Assembly (NCBI GenBank): GCA_963816795.1
Contig: CAWFLT010000006.1
Coordinates: 124,001 to 188,000, forward strand
Reading direction: 5' to 3'
Length of the DNA: 64,000 nucleotides
From: CAWFLT01 sp963816795
Lineage (GTDB): Bacteria; Acidobacteriota; Vicinamibacteria; Vicinamibacterales; SCN-69-37
Position 1 is the stretch's first letter; each line of letters opens with the position of its first letter. The position numbers and the translations under genes are program-made. Below the pieces are notes generated by a model. That model did no database searches. It was not told the origin of the DNA and was given only the letters and a program-made list of their open reading frames with translations. Below are positions 9,121 through 17,613 of this stretch, piece after piece.

Positions 9121-9375
9121 CTCGTGTGCCTTTCACGCCCGGACCTCCCGCGCCCTTCACGCCGGACTTCCCGCGCCCTTCACCCCGTACTTCCCGTGCC
9201 CTTCACGCCGGACTTCCCGCGCCCTTCACTCTGTACTTCCCGTGCCCTTCACGCCGGACCTCCCGCGCCCTTCACTCTGTACCTCCCGTGCCCTTCACTC
9301 CGTACCTCCCGCGCCCTTCACTCCCTACCTCCCGCGCCCTTCACCCGTACTCCCGCGCCCTTCACCCCCAGGAGC
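9121..9375 (-). repeat. 23-bp tandem repeat array (reverse), about 11 units
   Basis: Reverse complement of the 8430 array unit: on the plus strand CGCGCCCTTCACGCCGGAC or CGTGCCCTTCACTCCGTAC, repeated every 23 bp, the last units shortened. It overlaps the 3' end of folK and supplies that gene's last codons. Confidence 0.9.
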
Positions 9376-9809
9376 TCCCCCACCGTCTTCCCGCTGACTG
9401 GATCGACCAGTTCCGGCGCGATGTGCGCCAGCGGTTCGAGCACGAATCGCCGATCGCGAAATCGCGGATGAGGGACCGTCAGGTGAGCCGTGTCGATGAC
9501 GAGGTCGCCGTAGAGAATCAGATCCAGGTCGAGCGTCCGCGGCGCGCGGAAGGACGGACGCGTGCGGCCGCGCGCGCGCTCGAGGGCGAGGAGGCGAGCG
9601 AGCAGCGCTTCAGCGGATTCATGGGACTCCCCCACCACGGCGGCGTTGAGGTACGGCGGTTGTGGTTCGGGAACGTCGATCGGATCGGTCTCGAGGACCG
9701 GCGAGATGCGCAGGTCACCGAGGTGCCCGGCGAGGTGCTCCACCGCCCAGGTCAGATGAGCGCGGCGGTCGCCGAGGTTCGATCCGAGGGCGATGGCGAC
9801 CAGCGGCAC
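9318..9809 (-). CDS. folK: HPPK: 6-hydroxymethyl-dihydropterin pyrophosphokinase
   Basis: Transfers pyrophosphate from ATP to 6-hydroxymethyl-7,8-dihydropterin in cytosolic folate synthesis. The N-terminus MPLVAIALGSNLGDRRAHL holds the family's GSNLGD motif. PPYLNAAVVG, RAPRTLDLDLILYGD (Mg/ATP-binding Asp residues) and LTVPHPRFRDRRFVLEPLAHI are all in place. The core ends at GKTVGELLG. The last dozen or so residues (VKGAGVRVKGAGGRE) are encoded by the invading 23-bp repeat array, which also provides the stop codon. It follows the ferritin-like gene by 22 bp and is probably in one operon with it. Confidence 0.93.
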   Translation of the reverse strand: MPLVAIALGSNLGDRRAHLTWAVEHLAGHLGDLRISPVLETDPIDVPEPQPPYLNAAVVGESHESAEALLARLLALERARGRTRPSFRAPRTLDLDLILYGDLVIDTAHLTVPHPRFRDRRFVLEPLAHIAPELVDPVSGKTVGELLGVKGAGVRVKGAGGRE

Positions 9810-9831
9810 GGCCGGCGCCTCACGCGGGTGG

Positions 9832-10329
9832 CTACTCCCCGACCCAGCGGACGGACATGACGCCGTCGCCAGTGCCGGGCGAGCCCGGGCCGTTGGCCCG
9901 GCGGCCGAGCATATCCTCGCGGCCGGCGGCGATCTGATCGAAGAAGCGCTTGTGCTCGAGCGTCTCGCCGAGGACGACCTGCATCATGCCGCGATGCCGG
10001 GCGTTGGTCACATCGGCGACGCGCGGCCGCCAGCGGCCGACGAACGTCCCGGCCTCGCGGGCGTCCTCGCTCACGAGCGGGACAAAGCTCTCCTTCTTGC
10101 CGCGCTCGGGCAGCGTCGGCTCGCCCACCTGATCCGGAGTCCCGCCAAGGTCGCCGATCGCCGCTTCGAGCCAGGAGAGATGCACGTCTTCCCGGGCGAT
10201 CACGTACTGATACGTGTTGTTGGCGTCGTAGTCGGAGACCTGCCGCGCGACCGCCACATGGCGCTGGCGCAGAGCGAGTTTCTCGCGATGGAACTCGCGG
10301 ACGACGGCGACCATTTCAGCCGGCGTCAC
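9832..10329 (-). CDS. ferritin-like four-helix protein of unknown function
   Basis: 165 aa, no signal peptide, predicted mostly helical. Two helices carry possible metal-ligand patterns: REDVHLSWLEAAIGDLG (E, D, H) and LGETLEHKRFFDQI (E, E, H), as in rubrerythrin/ferritin-like domains. The diiron assignment is inference, since the full ExxH set is not unambiguous. The C-terminal tail is Gly-rich. The start codon overlaps the stop of the upstream DksA-like gene (ATGA), so translation is coupled. Confidence 0.75.
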   Translation of the reverse strand: MTPAEMVAVVREFHREKLALRQRHVAVARQVSDYDANNTYQYVIAREDVHLSWLEAAIGDLGGTPDQVGEPTLPERGKKESFVPLVSEDAREAGTFVGRWRPRVADVTNARHRGMMQVVLGETLEHKRFFDQIAAGREDMLGRRANGPGSPGTGDGVMSVRWVGE

Positions 10330-10688
10330 TGGTTCTGCTTCTGCTTGCAGCTGATGCAGACGCGCGTCCAGGGGATGGCTTCGAGCCTGGCGGGCGCAAT
10401 CGGGTCGCCGCAGTCGCGGCAGACGCCGTAGGTGCCCTTCTCCATCCGGTACAAGGCTTCCTCGATCGCCTGGAGGATCTTGGCGTCGGTCTGCTTGAGT
10501 TTCAGCTGGATGTGGACTTCGTTGTTGCCGCTCGCCTGATCGGCAAGGTCGCCCTGCCGGCTGTTGACGTCCATCGACGCCGGCAACGGCCGGGTCCCGG
10601 TCGAGGTCGACAAAATCTCGGCCCGCTTCCGGAGGAGCGTCTCCTTCAGGGTGCTGAGGAGCGTCTCATCGAGCGTTCGTTCAGTCAT
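10326..10688 (-). CDS. TraR/DksA-family zinc-finger transcription factor
   Basis: About 120 aa from Met at 10688 (MTERTLDETLLSTLKETLL); an upstream in-frame Met at 10721 is less likely. An N-terminal coiled coil is followed by EEALYRMEKGTYGVCRDCGDPI...RVCISC, a four-Cys zinc finger (CxxC-x17-CxxC) typical of DksA-like proteins that bind RNA polymerase in the secondary channel. First gene of a tight DksA-like, ferritin-like, folK operon. A repeat-filled intergenic region lies upstream. Confidence 0.9.
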   Translation of the reverse strand: MTERTLDETLLSTLKETLLRKRAEILSTSTGTRPLPASMDVNSRQGDLADQASGNNEVHIQLKLKQTDAKILQAIEEALYRMEKGTYGVCRDCGDPIAPARLEAIPWTRVCISCKQKQNQ

Positions 10689-10749
10689 GCGCAACGGCCG
10701 GCCTCGTGCGACCAGCCCCATCTGATCATCCTATCGCGGCAGAGAACGG

Positions 10750-10930
10750 GGTGCAAATCGGCAATGGGCGATTGTCGATGTCTTTGCCATTGTCGATCCC
10801 CGATTGTCCGTCGGGATTGTCGATTGCCCATGTCTCTGCCATTGCCCATTCCCCGATTGTCCATCGGGATTGTCGATTGCCCATGTCTCTGCCATTGTCC
10901 ATTCCCCGATTGTCGGTTGTCGATGAACAC
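10750..10930 (-). repeat. GGCAATCGACAATC-type intergenic repeat, copy 1
   Basis: Fills the gap between the stop of the ABC permease (10943) and the DksA-like gene. A short forward stretch (AATCGGCAATGGGCG) is followed on the plus strand by repeated GATTGTCGATTGCCCATG, CTCTGCCATTG and CCATTCCCCGATTGTCC segments. Two copies of about 60 bp are nearly identical. In the direction of permease transcription the units read CAATCGACAATC. Related to the block at 51692. Confidence 0.85.
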
Positions 10931-10942
10931 GCGGCGGAATCG

Positions 10943-13503
10943 TCACTCGGACCGAAGAGTTCCCAACGGTTTCTTGACCAGCACGTCGATGCTCGCGATC
11001 AGCCCGACGATCGAGACGGCGACGGCCGTGATCAAGACGCCGGCCGACAGGAGCGCGGGCGCCGGGCGCCAGTCGATTTCGAAGAGCCAGCGCGCGAGCG
11101 CCCAGGAGAGCCCGAGCGCACCGGCGGCGCCGAGCACGCCGGCGAGCAGGCCGAGCACGCCGTATTCGAGCGCCACCATAGTCCCGACCAGGCGCGTGCT
11201 GGCGCCGAGCGTCCGGTATATCGCTGCCTCATACAGCCGCTGAAACTTGGTCATGGCGACGGCGCCGACCAGGATCAGGATTCCGCCGATGAGCGTAACG
11301 GCGCCGACGATCGTGACCCCGAGCGTGACGTTGTCGACGACGGCCCGGATCGAGTCGAGGATGGCGGAGACGTCGATCGACGAGACGTTGGGATGCGCGG
11401 CGACGAGGTCGCGCTGGAGCGCGCCGCGGGCGGCCGGATTGCCGCCGGTTTCGACGAAACCGACGAAGGTGTGCGGGACGCGCGCGGTGACGGCGCCCGG
11501 GCGAAGCACGAAGAAAAACCCGCCGTTCTGCGTCTCGTCCCACTCGACCTTCCGGATGCTGGTGACGCGCGCGGCGACGATCTGGCCGGCGATGTCGAAC
11601 CTCATGACGTCGCCGACCTCGACCTGCGCGTCACGCTGGACCTCCTCGACGATCGACACCTCGGTGTCCGGCTCGCCGCGTGGCGCCGACCGTCGAGAGC
11701 GGGCTCGACCAGAAGTGGCCGGCCAGAACCTGTTCGTTGGTCTGGAGCGTGTCACGGAACGTGAGGCCGTACTCGCGCGTGAGCCGGCCGTGGCGCCTGA
11801 CGGCGTCGGCATCCTCGAGGCGAGTCCGCCGGCCGTCGATGCCGACGACGCGCGCGCGCATGAGCGGCAGAAAGCGCGGCGGCTCGGTTGCGTGCGGCGT
11901 GACAATCCGCCGGACGTCGTCGACCTGATCGGGCTGGACATCGACGAGCACCAGATCCGGAGAGTCACCGCCGAGCTGCTCGGCGAACTCCGCGAGCAGG
12001 TTTGCCTGCAGCGCCCGCACACCCAGAATGAAAAAACAGCCGAGCCCGACGGCCATCAGGATGACCCGGGTCTGATTGCCCGGCCGGGCCAGACTGAGCA
12101 CCGCATGACGCAGCGCGAAACGTGGCGACTTCGCGAGCGGGGCCGTGGCTCGAACGAGCAGGCGGCTCGCGACGGTGAGCGCGATCGGCGACGCCGAAGA
12201 AGCCCACCGACACGAAGAGCCCGGCTTGGAGCGATCCCGCCTGCCAGATGGCGACGACTGCCAGCAGAATCGCGGTGGCGGTTCCGGCCAGCCAGCTCTG
12301 CCAGTCGCGTTGCCGCGCCGTGAACCGCGTGTCCGCGCGCAGCAACAGGATCGGCTTGATACGACGGACATCGAGAAGCGGCACCATCGCGAACAGCAAC
12401 GACACGAGCAGACCAACGACGACGCCCTGGATCGCGGCGGACGGCGTGATCCACGCGCGCGTGATGCCCATGGGCTCCAGGACCGAGGCCGGAATCGACG
12501 CGACGCCAATCGCCGCCATCCCCACTCCAAGGAGGCTGCCGGCCGCCGAGAGCCACAGCACCAGCAGCACGTACGTGCCCAGCACCTGCCGGGAGGACGC
12601 GCCGAGGCACTTGAGGATCGCGACGCTCCGCATCTTCTGCTGCACCACGACGCGCGTCACGCTCCAGACGCCGATGCCGCCGAGCACCACGACCGCGAAG
12701 CCGACCAGGCTGAGATAGTTCTCCGCCACGGTGAGATTCCGGCCGAGCCGATCCTCGAGCGTGCGCCACGACCGGACGTTGACGACGTCGCGCTGAAACG
12801 TGCGGCGCAACCGGCGCGTGAGGGCGTCGATGTCCGCTTCCTCGACGCGCAGGAGGACCTGGTGCCCGGCGCGGCTGCCGAATCCGAGCAACGACGTCGC
12901 CCTGAGATCCGCCAGGTCGATGTAGATCCGCGGCCCGAAGGCGATCGCACCGCCGCCCCGTTGCACACGATCCTTCACGACGACACCGCGGATCGTGAAC
13001 GACTGGCCGGCCAGCCGCACGGCGTCACCCGCGGCGAGGCCAAGTTCGGACAGGAACTCCTGAGGGACGAGCGCGCCATGCTGGGCAACGAGCGCATGAC
13101 TGTAGGGCTGCCCGCCTGCCAGCTCGATCGCGCCGTAGAACGGAAACCCAGGCGCCACGCCGCGGAGCTCCACGAGCCGGACGCGCCCGGTCCCTTTTCC
13201 GCCCTCTGCCACTGCCATCGTCTGCGTCTCGACGAGCTCGGTCCGGGCCTCGACGCGCGCGGTCGCGAGCACCGCGTCCAGCCGGCCGCGCGTGTCGTCC
13301 GTCCACGGCCGGTTCGATTGCACCACCAGGTCGGCGCCCACCAGGCTGCGGGCCTCGCGCGTCATCGTCATCCTGACGTTCTGGACGACGCTGCGCAGCA
13401 CGACGATCGCGGCGACGCCGAGCGCGACGCAGACGAAGAAAAACAGGAGCCGCGCCCACGACGCGCGTGTCTCGCGCCACGCCATCCGGATGGCGAACCT
13501 CAT
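10943..13503 (-). CDS. YbbP-like ABC exporter permease with two FtsX domains (two frameshifts)
   Basis: Large inner-membrane permease, about 853 aa when corrected, the YbbP/COG3127 type. The N-terminal TM is in SWARLLFFFVCVALGVAAIVVL. A large periplasmic domain leads to a first FtsX core (VVVLGGIGVWSVTRVVVQQKMRSVAILKCLGAS). Middle TM helices follow, then a second periplasmic domain and a C-terminal FtsX core (LIGGILILVGAVAMTKFQRL...AAIYRTLGAS) ending in KKPLGTLRSE. Frame changes fall near 12190 and 11685; flanking peptide is continuous across both. The start ATG overlaps the ATPase stop (ATGA). Together with the ATPase and esterase it matches the ybbA-ybbP-tesA neighbourhood of enterics. The substrate is unknown. 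Confidence 0.9.
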
Positions 13504-14192
13504 CGCGCGATCGCGTGGGGATGGGCCGTGCGCCGCTCGACCACGCGGCCGTCGCGCAACGCGATGACCTCGTCGGCGAGCGCCGCCAGTTCGTGATCGT
13601 GCGTGACGAGCACGAGCGTACGGCCGCGCTGACGATTCACGGTGACCAGCAGATCGACGACCTGCCGGCCGGTGGCGGTATCGAGATTGCCGGTCGGCTC
13701 ATCCGCCAGCACGATCGGAGGATCGTTGGCGAGTGCCCGGGCAATGGCGACGCGCTGCTGCTCGCCGCCAGAGAGCTGCGACGGGTAGTGATGACCGCGC
13801 TCCGAGAGGCCGACATCCGCCAGCAGCGCCCGTGCGCGTCCCTGCGGATTCGCGACGCCCGCGATTTCCATCGGCACGAGGACGTTTTCGTACGCGGTCA
13901 ACGACGGCAGCAGATGAAAGAACTGAAAGACGATGCCGACCTTCTCGCCGCGCAGCCGGGCGAGTGCGTCTTCCCCGAGCGATGTGATGGCGACGCCGTC
14001 GAGACGGATGACACCGCTCGAGGGCGCGTCGAGGCCGGCGATCAGGCCGAGGAGCGTGGACTTGCCGCTGCCAGATGGCCCGGTGATCGCGACCGCCCGG
14101 CCGCGCGCGATCTCGAACGACGTCGGATGCAGAATCGTGAGGGGCCCGGCACCGCTCGTCACGGTGCGCGAGACGTCAGTCAGCTCGATCAA
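13500..14192 (-). CDS. YbbA/LolD-like ABC transporter ATP-binding protein
   Basis: 230 aa cytosolic ATPase for the permease at 10943. Walker A GPSGSGKSTLLGLIAG, Q-loop VFQFFHLLP, signature LSGGEQQR, Walker B PIVLADEPTGNLD and H-loop LVLVTHDHELA are all intact. The start overlaps the stop of the esterase gene by four bases (14189-14192) and its own stop overlaps the permease start, so the three genes form one translationally coupled operon. Confidence 0.94.
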   Translation of the reverse strand: MIELTDVSRTVTSGAGPLTILHPTSFEIARGRAVAITGPSGSGKSTLLGLIAGLDAPSSGVIRLDGVAITSLGEDALARLRGEKVGIVFQFFHLLPSLTAYENVLVPMEIAGVANPQGRARALLADVGLSERGHHYPSQLSGGEQQRVAIARALANDPPIVLADEPTGNLDTATGRQVVDLLVTVNRQRGRTLVLVTHDHELAALADEVIALRDGRVVERRTAHPHAIAR

Positions 14193-14935
14193 CCGCCGCC
14201 TCCGCCGCCTGGCAACTGGTCGACGAGATCGCGCAACTTCGGATACAGCGCCTCCGCGATCTTCTGCGCGCCTTGCTCGTTGGGATGGATGCCGTCCGCC
14301 TGGTTGAACTCCGCGAGACCGGCGACGCCCTCGAGGAGGAACGGGATGTGCACCACGTCCTTCGGGTATTCCGATCTGAGTCGCACATAGACGTTCCGGA
14401 AGCCGATTCGATAGTCCTCGCCGAGGTTGGTCGGCGCTTCCATGCCGCAGACGACGACGTCGACGCCTTTGGCGCGCGCCTTGTCGATGATCGCCGCAAG
14501 GTTGTCGTGCGTCTGCCCGACGGTCAACCCACGCAACGCGTCGTTGCCACCGAGTCCGACCACGAGGATCCTGACGCCAGGCTCGAGCACCTGTTCGACC
14601 CGGCGCAGCCCGCCAGCCGTCGTGTCCGCGGTCGCGCCGGCGTTGACCGCCTCGACCTCGCCGTAGCTTTCAGCGGCGAACAGCGCCTGAATCTTGTCGG
14701 GAAACGCCTGATTGCTGAGCAGCCCGAACCCGGCGGTCAGGCTGTCGCCGAGAAAGGCGATCTTGATCTTGCCTGCACCGGCCTCCGCCGATTGCGCGGG
14801 TGCACCTGCCGGAGCACCCTGGGCGGTGGCCGGGGGCGCTTCGGCGGTCGGAGGCGGTGGCAACCCGCAGGCGACGTTCTTGAACGAACAGCCGACGAGG
14901 CCGACAGCGAAGAGGACGATCAGAAGCCGGCGCAT
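14189..14935 (-). CDS. TesA-like GDSL/SGNH lipase-esterase, lipoprotein
   Basis: Hydrolase of the SGNH family (arylesterase / lysophospholipase L1, TesA). A lipoprotein signal with lipobox LVGC near residue 15 suggests a lipid-anchored envelope enzyme rather than the free periplasmic form of E. coli. A Pro/Ala/Gln-rich linker leads to block I GDSLTAGFG (catalytic Ser), block III GGND and block V DGIHPNEQG (Asp-His). It ends with a short Gly run. It is the first gene of the esterase-ATPase-permease operon. In E. coli tesA is divergent from ybbAP; here all are on one strand. Confidence 0.92.
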   Translation of the reverse strand: MRRLLIVLFAVGLVGCSFKNVACGLPPPPTAEAPPATAQGAPAGAPAQSAEAGAGKIKIAFLGDSLTAGFGLLSNQAFPDKIQALFAAESYGEVEAVNAGATADTTAGGLRRVEQVLEPGVRILVVGLGGNDALRGLTVGQTHDNLAAIIDKARAKGVDVVVCGMEAPTNLGEDYRIGFRNVYVRLRSEYPKDVVHIPFLLEGVAGLAEFNQADGIHPNEQGAQKIAEALYPKLRDLVDQLPGGGGGG

Positions 14936-14946
14936 ACGCTATTAAA

Positions 14947-15001
14947 GACATCGGGTGTCTTTTTCCGCAAGGAAGACATCGGGAAAAAGACACCCGATGT
15001 C
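14947..15001. repeat. 20-bp perfect inverted repeat abutting a stop codon
   Basis: Left arm GACATCGGGTGTCTTTTTCC (14947-14966), right arm its exact reverse complement (14982-15001). The 15-base loop contains another GACATCGGG. The right arm touches the stop codon of the gene at 15002 with no gap; the left arm ends 11 bp before the esterase start. It could act as a terminator for the 15002 gene (T-run after a GC-rich stem in that direction). Confidence 0.85.
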
Positions 15002-15229
15002 CTATTTCAGCTCGTCCAGCGCCCGCAGGGCCGCCTCCAGCATCGCGCGGTGCGCTGGCGACCGCGCAGCCGCCAGATCGGCGACAGCACGGGCACGGGC
15101 CAGGGCCACGGTCTGACGGCGCGCTTCACTCGCGGCCTCCTCAGGCGTCAAGTGCTTGACAGTCTGGTCCTGCCGCGCCCGGTCCTCCTGCTGCGCCTCT
15201 ACCGACTTGCTCTCCCACCCACGAGCCAT
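15002..15229 (-). CDS. small conserved protein of unknown function (MARGWESKSVEAQQ family)
   Basis: 75 aa from Met at 15229. It begins MARGWESKSVEAQQEDRARQ, then LTPEEAASEARRQTVALARARAVADL, and is strongly helical and charged, with no signal peptide. I recall closely similar short proteins from acidobacterial genomes (unchecked). It is divergent from the sigma-factor gene at 15299 and separated from the esterase gene by an inverted repeat. Confidence 0.75.
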   Translation of the reverse strand: MARGWESKSVEAQQEDRARQDQTVKHLTPEEAASEARRQTVALARARAVADLAAARSPAHRAMLEAALRALDELK

Positions 15230-15298
15230 CTGCAAAGACCTTCAGGAGTAATCTAAACCCTCCCCCGCCCTCCCGCATCCAATCCTTTGAACGGAGCG

Positions 15299-15848
15299 AT
15301 GCCAGCCCTGAATCCGCACTTTGACGCGCGCCGCCGCAAGTTCGACCCGGGACGATGTCACGCGGGCGGCCGCCGGCGATGTCGCCGCGTTCGAGCGCGT
15401 CTATCGCCAGCACGTCCCGCGGGTGCATTCGCTGGCCCGGCGGATGGCAGGTCCGGCGTCTGCCGACGAATTGACTCAGGACGTCTTCGTGCGCGCCTGG
15501 CAGAAGCTCGGCACGTTTCGCGGTGACTCGGCGTTCGGCACCTGGCTGCACCGGCTGGCGGTCAACGTCATCATCGAACGCTTCCGCTCGCTCGCCGCCG
15601 AACGTCAGCGGCTGACCGAAAGCGACAGCGCGCTCGCCGCTGCGGCTGCGCGGCCGGTGCGGCACGCGGAGCGGCTGGGTCTCGAAGCGGCCCTCGAGCA
15701 GTTGCCACCTGGCGCCAAGCGCGTCTTCGTCCTCCACGACGTGGAGGGCTACAAACACACGGAGATTGCCGGCCTGCTCGAGATCTCCGTCGGCACGTCG
15801 AAAGCTCAGCTCCACCGTGCGCGGATGCTGATGCGCAAGAGGCTCTAG
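15299..15848 (+). CDS. ECF RNA polymerase sigma factor (probable frameshift near start)
   Basis: Extracytoplasmic-function sigma-70 factor. Region 2 is seen in FERVYRQHVPRVHSLARRM, ELTQDVFVRAWQKLGTFRGD and FGTWLHRLAVNV. Region 4 is in LEQLPPGAKRVFVLHDVEGYKHTEIAGLLEISVGTSKAQLHRAR. A TTG at 15321 opens the uninterrupted frame. ATG at 15299 has GGAGCG just before it and reads MPALNPHFDARRRKFDP. A single inserted G near 15350 would join this to DDVTRAAAGD, so 15299 is the likelier true start. The anti-sigma gene follows after 2 bp. Confidence 0.9.
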
Positions 15849-15850
15849 CG

Positions 15851-16522
15851 ATGGTGATTCCCATGAACGCTGATCCGTGGACCGACCGGCTCTCCGAGTA
15901 TGTCGACGACGAGCTGGCGCCTGCCGAGCGGCTGCAACTCGAACAGCATCTCCTGGACTGCGCGCGGTGCCGCGAGATCGTCGACGAATTGCGAGACGTG
16001 GCCGCCGAGGCCAGGACGATGGAGGACACGCCGCCGGCGACGGATCTCTGGCCGGCGATCTCTGCCGCATTGCCGCGCGCCGCGGCGCGAAGCTGGCGAG
16101 TGACGCTCTCGCTGCCGCAGGCGCTGGCGGCGAGCGTTCTGCTCATGGCGGTGTCCGGGCTCGCCGTCTGGACGTTCACCGAACGCCCCGGCTCGACAGC
16201 CAGCCCGGTAGCCGTCAGCGCTGACGCCGCAGCGGGCGTGGCCACGCCGGTCAGCCTCTCCGATGTCAGGTACGACCGCGCCGTGGCCGATCTCACGCAA
16301 CTGCTCGAGCAGCGCCGGGCGCGGCTGGATCCACGCACCGCCAAGGTCATCGAGCGCAACCTGGCGACGATCGATCGCGCCATCACCGAAGCGTTGGCCG
16401 CTCTGCAACAAGAGCCGGCCGACACGTATCTCGCGGCGCACGTGGCCGAACAGCGGCGCCGGAAACTTTCACTGTTGCGTCAGGCGAGCACGCTCGTGCT
16501 CTCCGGCGCCCATACGAACTGA
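15851..16522 (+). CDS. zinc-finger anti-sigma factor
   Basis: 223 aa, single-pass inner-membrane regulator that holds the adjacent ECF sigma factor. The N-terminal zf-HC2 (ZAS) domain has LEQHLLDCARC (HxxxCxxC). A TM segment lies at about residues 92-112 (QALAASVLLMAVSGLAVWTF). A periplasmic C-terminal helical region follows (QLLEQRRARLDPRTAKVIERNL). It starts 2 bp after the sigma gene, so translation is coupled. Confidence 0.9.
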   Translation: MVIPMNADPWTDRLSEYVDDELAPAERLQLEQHLLDCARCREIVDELRDVAAEARTMEDTPPATDLWPAISAALPRAAARSWRVTLSLPQALAASVLLMAVSGLAVWTFTERPGSTASPVAVSADAAAGVATPVSLSDVRYDRAVADLTQLLEQRRARLDPRTAKVIERNLATIDRAITEALAALQQEPADTYLAAHVAEQRRRKLSLLRQASTLVLSGAHTN

Positions 16523-16540
16523 CTCCGAAGGAGATCGTGC

Positions 16541-17443
16541 ATGCTCCCAGCTCTGATGCTCGCGGCCGCCATCGTCATGCAGGCGGAACCGGCGACCGAC
16601 AACCAGCAGACGCGGCCGATTGGCAGCCGCGTCCAGACCGACCAGACGGTCAACGTCACCAAAGGCATGCGCGTCGTCCTCGACGAATGTGCCGGAGACG
16701 TCATCGTCACGACATGGGAGCGCGACGCCGTGCGTGTACGGGCCGAGCACTCGCGCAGCGCCAAAGTGGAGATCTCCCCGCGCGACCAGGTCCTCCACAT
16801 CACCAGAGATGGCCGCAGCAGTGTCGACTACGAACTGACGCTTCCGGCCTGGGCGGCGCTCTCCGTCGAGGGAACCCATTGCTTTGTGGATGTGAAGGGC
16901 CTCGGCGGCGCGTTGCAGGCGACCACGGTCGAGGGCGACATCACGCTGCGAGACCTGGCCGGCACGGCGACCGTGGAATCGATCGAGGGCACGATCAGGA
17001 TCGAGGGCGGCCGGGGACGCGTGCAGGCCAAGACGTCGGACGGCGACATCGAGTCGATCAAGAGCGGCGGTGAACTGCTCCTCGAATCGATCGACGGATC
17101 GATCACGGTGACCGATGCCACGGCGACGGCGCTCGAAGTCACGACCGTCGATGGCGACGTCGTCTTCAGTGGCGCCTTCCAGGCGAACGGCCGGTACCGT
17201 TTCGAGACGCACGACGGAAGCCTGTTGCTCGTGCTCCCTGAGAACACGGGCGCGACGTTCCAGGTGCGCCGCTACGACGGCCCGCGCAACCTCGACTCGA
17301 CGCTCCCGCTCAAAGCGTCTGGTGAACCGAGGGGCCGCCGGATGACGTACACCCTCGGCAACGGCTCGGCGCAGGTGGAGATCGAGTCCTTCGACGGCGA
17401 CGTGAAGATCCGCAAGCCGGGCGAAGTCAAGAAAGAGAAGTAA
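16541..17443 (+). CDS. exported DUF4097 beta-helix protein
   Basis: 300 aa. A short hydrophobic N-terminus (MLPALMLAAAIVMQA) is the export signal. The body consists of repeated short strands ending in G-D-I/V-type turns (TTVEGDITLRDL, ESIEGTIRIEG, KTSDGDIESIK, ESIDGSITVTD, TTVDGDVVFSG, ESFDGDVKIRK), the DUF4097/adhesin-like right-handed helix pattern. Third gene of the sigma/anti-sigma operon, 18 bp after the anti-sigma gene; it may be an effector or sensor of that system (inference). A repeat element begins at its stop codon. Confidence 0.85.
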   Translation: MLPALMLAAAIVMQAEPATDNQQTRPIGSRVQTDQTVNVTKGMRVVLDECAGDVIVTTWERDAVRVRAEHSRSAKVEISPRDQVLHITRDGRSSVDYELTLPAWAALSVEGTHCFVDVKGLGGALQATTVEGDITLRDLAGTATVESIEGTIRIEGGRGRVQAKTSDGDIESIKSGGELLLESIDGSITVTDATATALEVTTVDGDVVFSGAFQANGRYRFETHDGSLLLVLPENTGATFQVRRYDGPRNLDSTLPLKASGEPRGRRMTYTLGNGSAQVEIESFDGDVKIRKPGEVKKEK

Positions 17444-17591
17444 AGATCTTCCAACACGAAGATCACGAAGCGCACGAAGGCGAAGAACACGAAGGAATAG
17501 CTTGGGAGACCTTGCGCCCGAGGTTTCCCAATGAGTTCTTCGTGACTTCGTCTCCTTCGTGCCCTTCGTGCCCTTCGTGTTGAAAGATCTT
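17443..17591. repeat. CACGAAG palindromic intergenic element, copy 2
   Basis: It overlaps the TAA of the DUF4097 gene (TAAAGATCTT). Ends are AAGATCTTCCAACACGAAG and its near complement CTTCGTGTTGAAAGATCTT. Inside are more CACGAAG units and a nested hairpin (TTGGGAGACCTTG ... CGAGGTTTCCCAA). Nothing else is seen up to the permease start at 17614. Confidence 0.88.
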
Positions 17592-17613
17592 AGGACTGTG
17601 GAACAATCCCCGC

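Noticed and set aside
8430..9375. CRISPR-like arrays
   Set aside because: The 23-bp units are contiguous, with no unique spacers, no leader and no cas gene; the two arrays are in opposite orientation.
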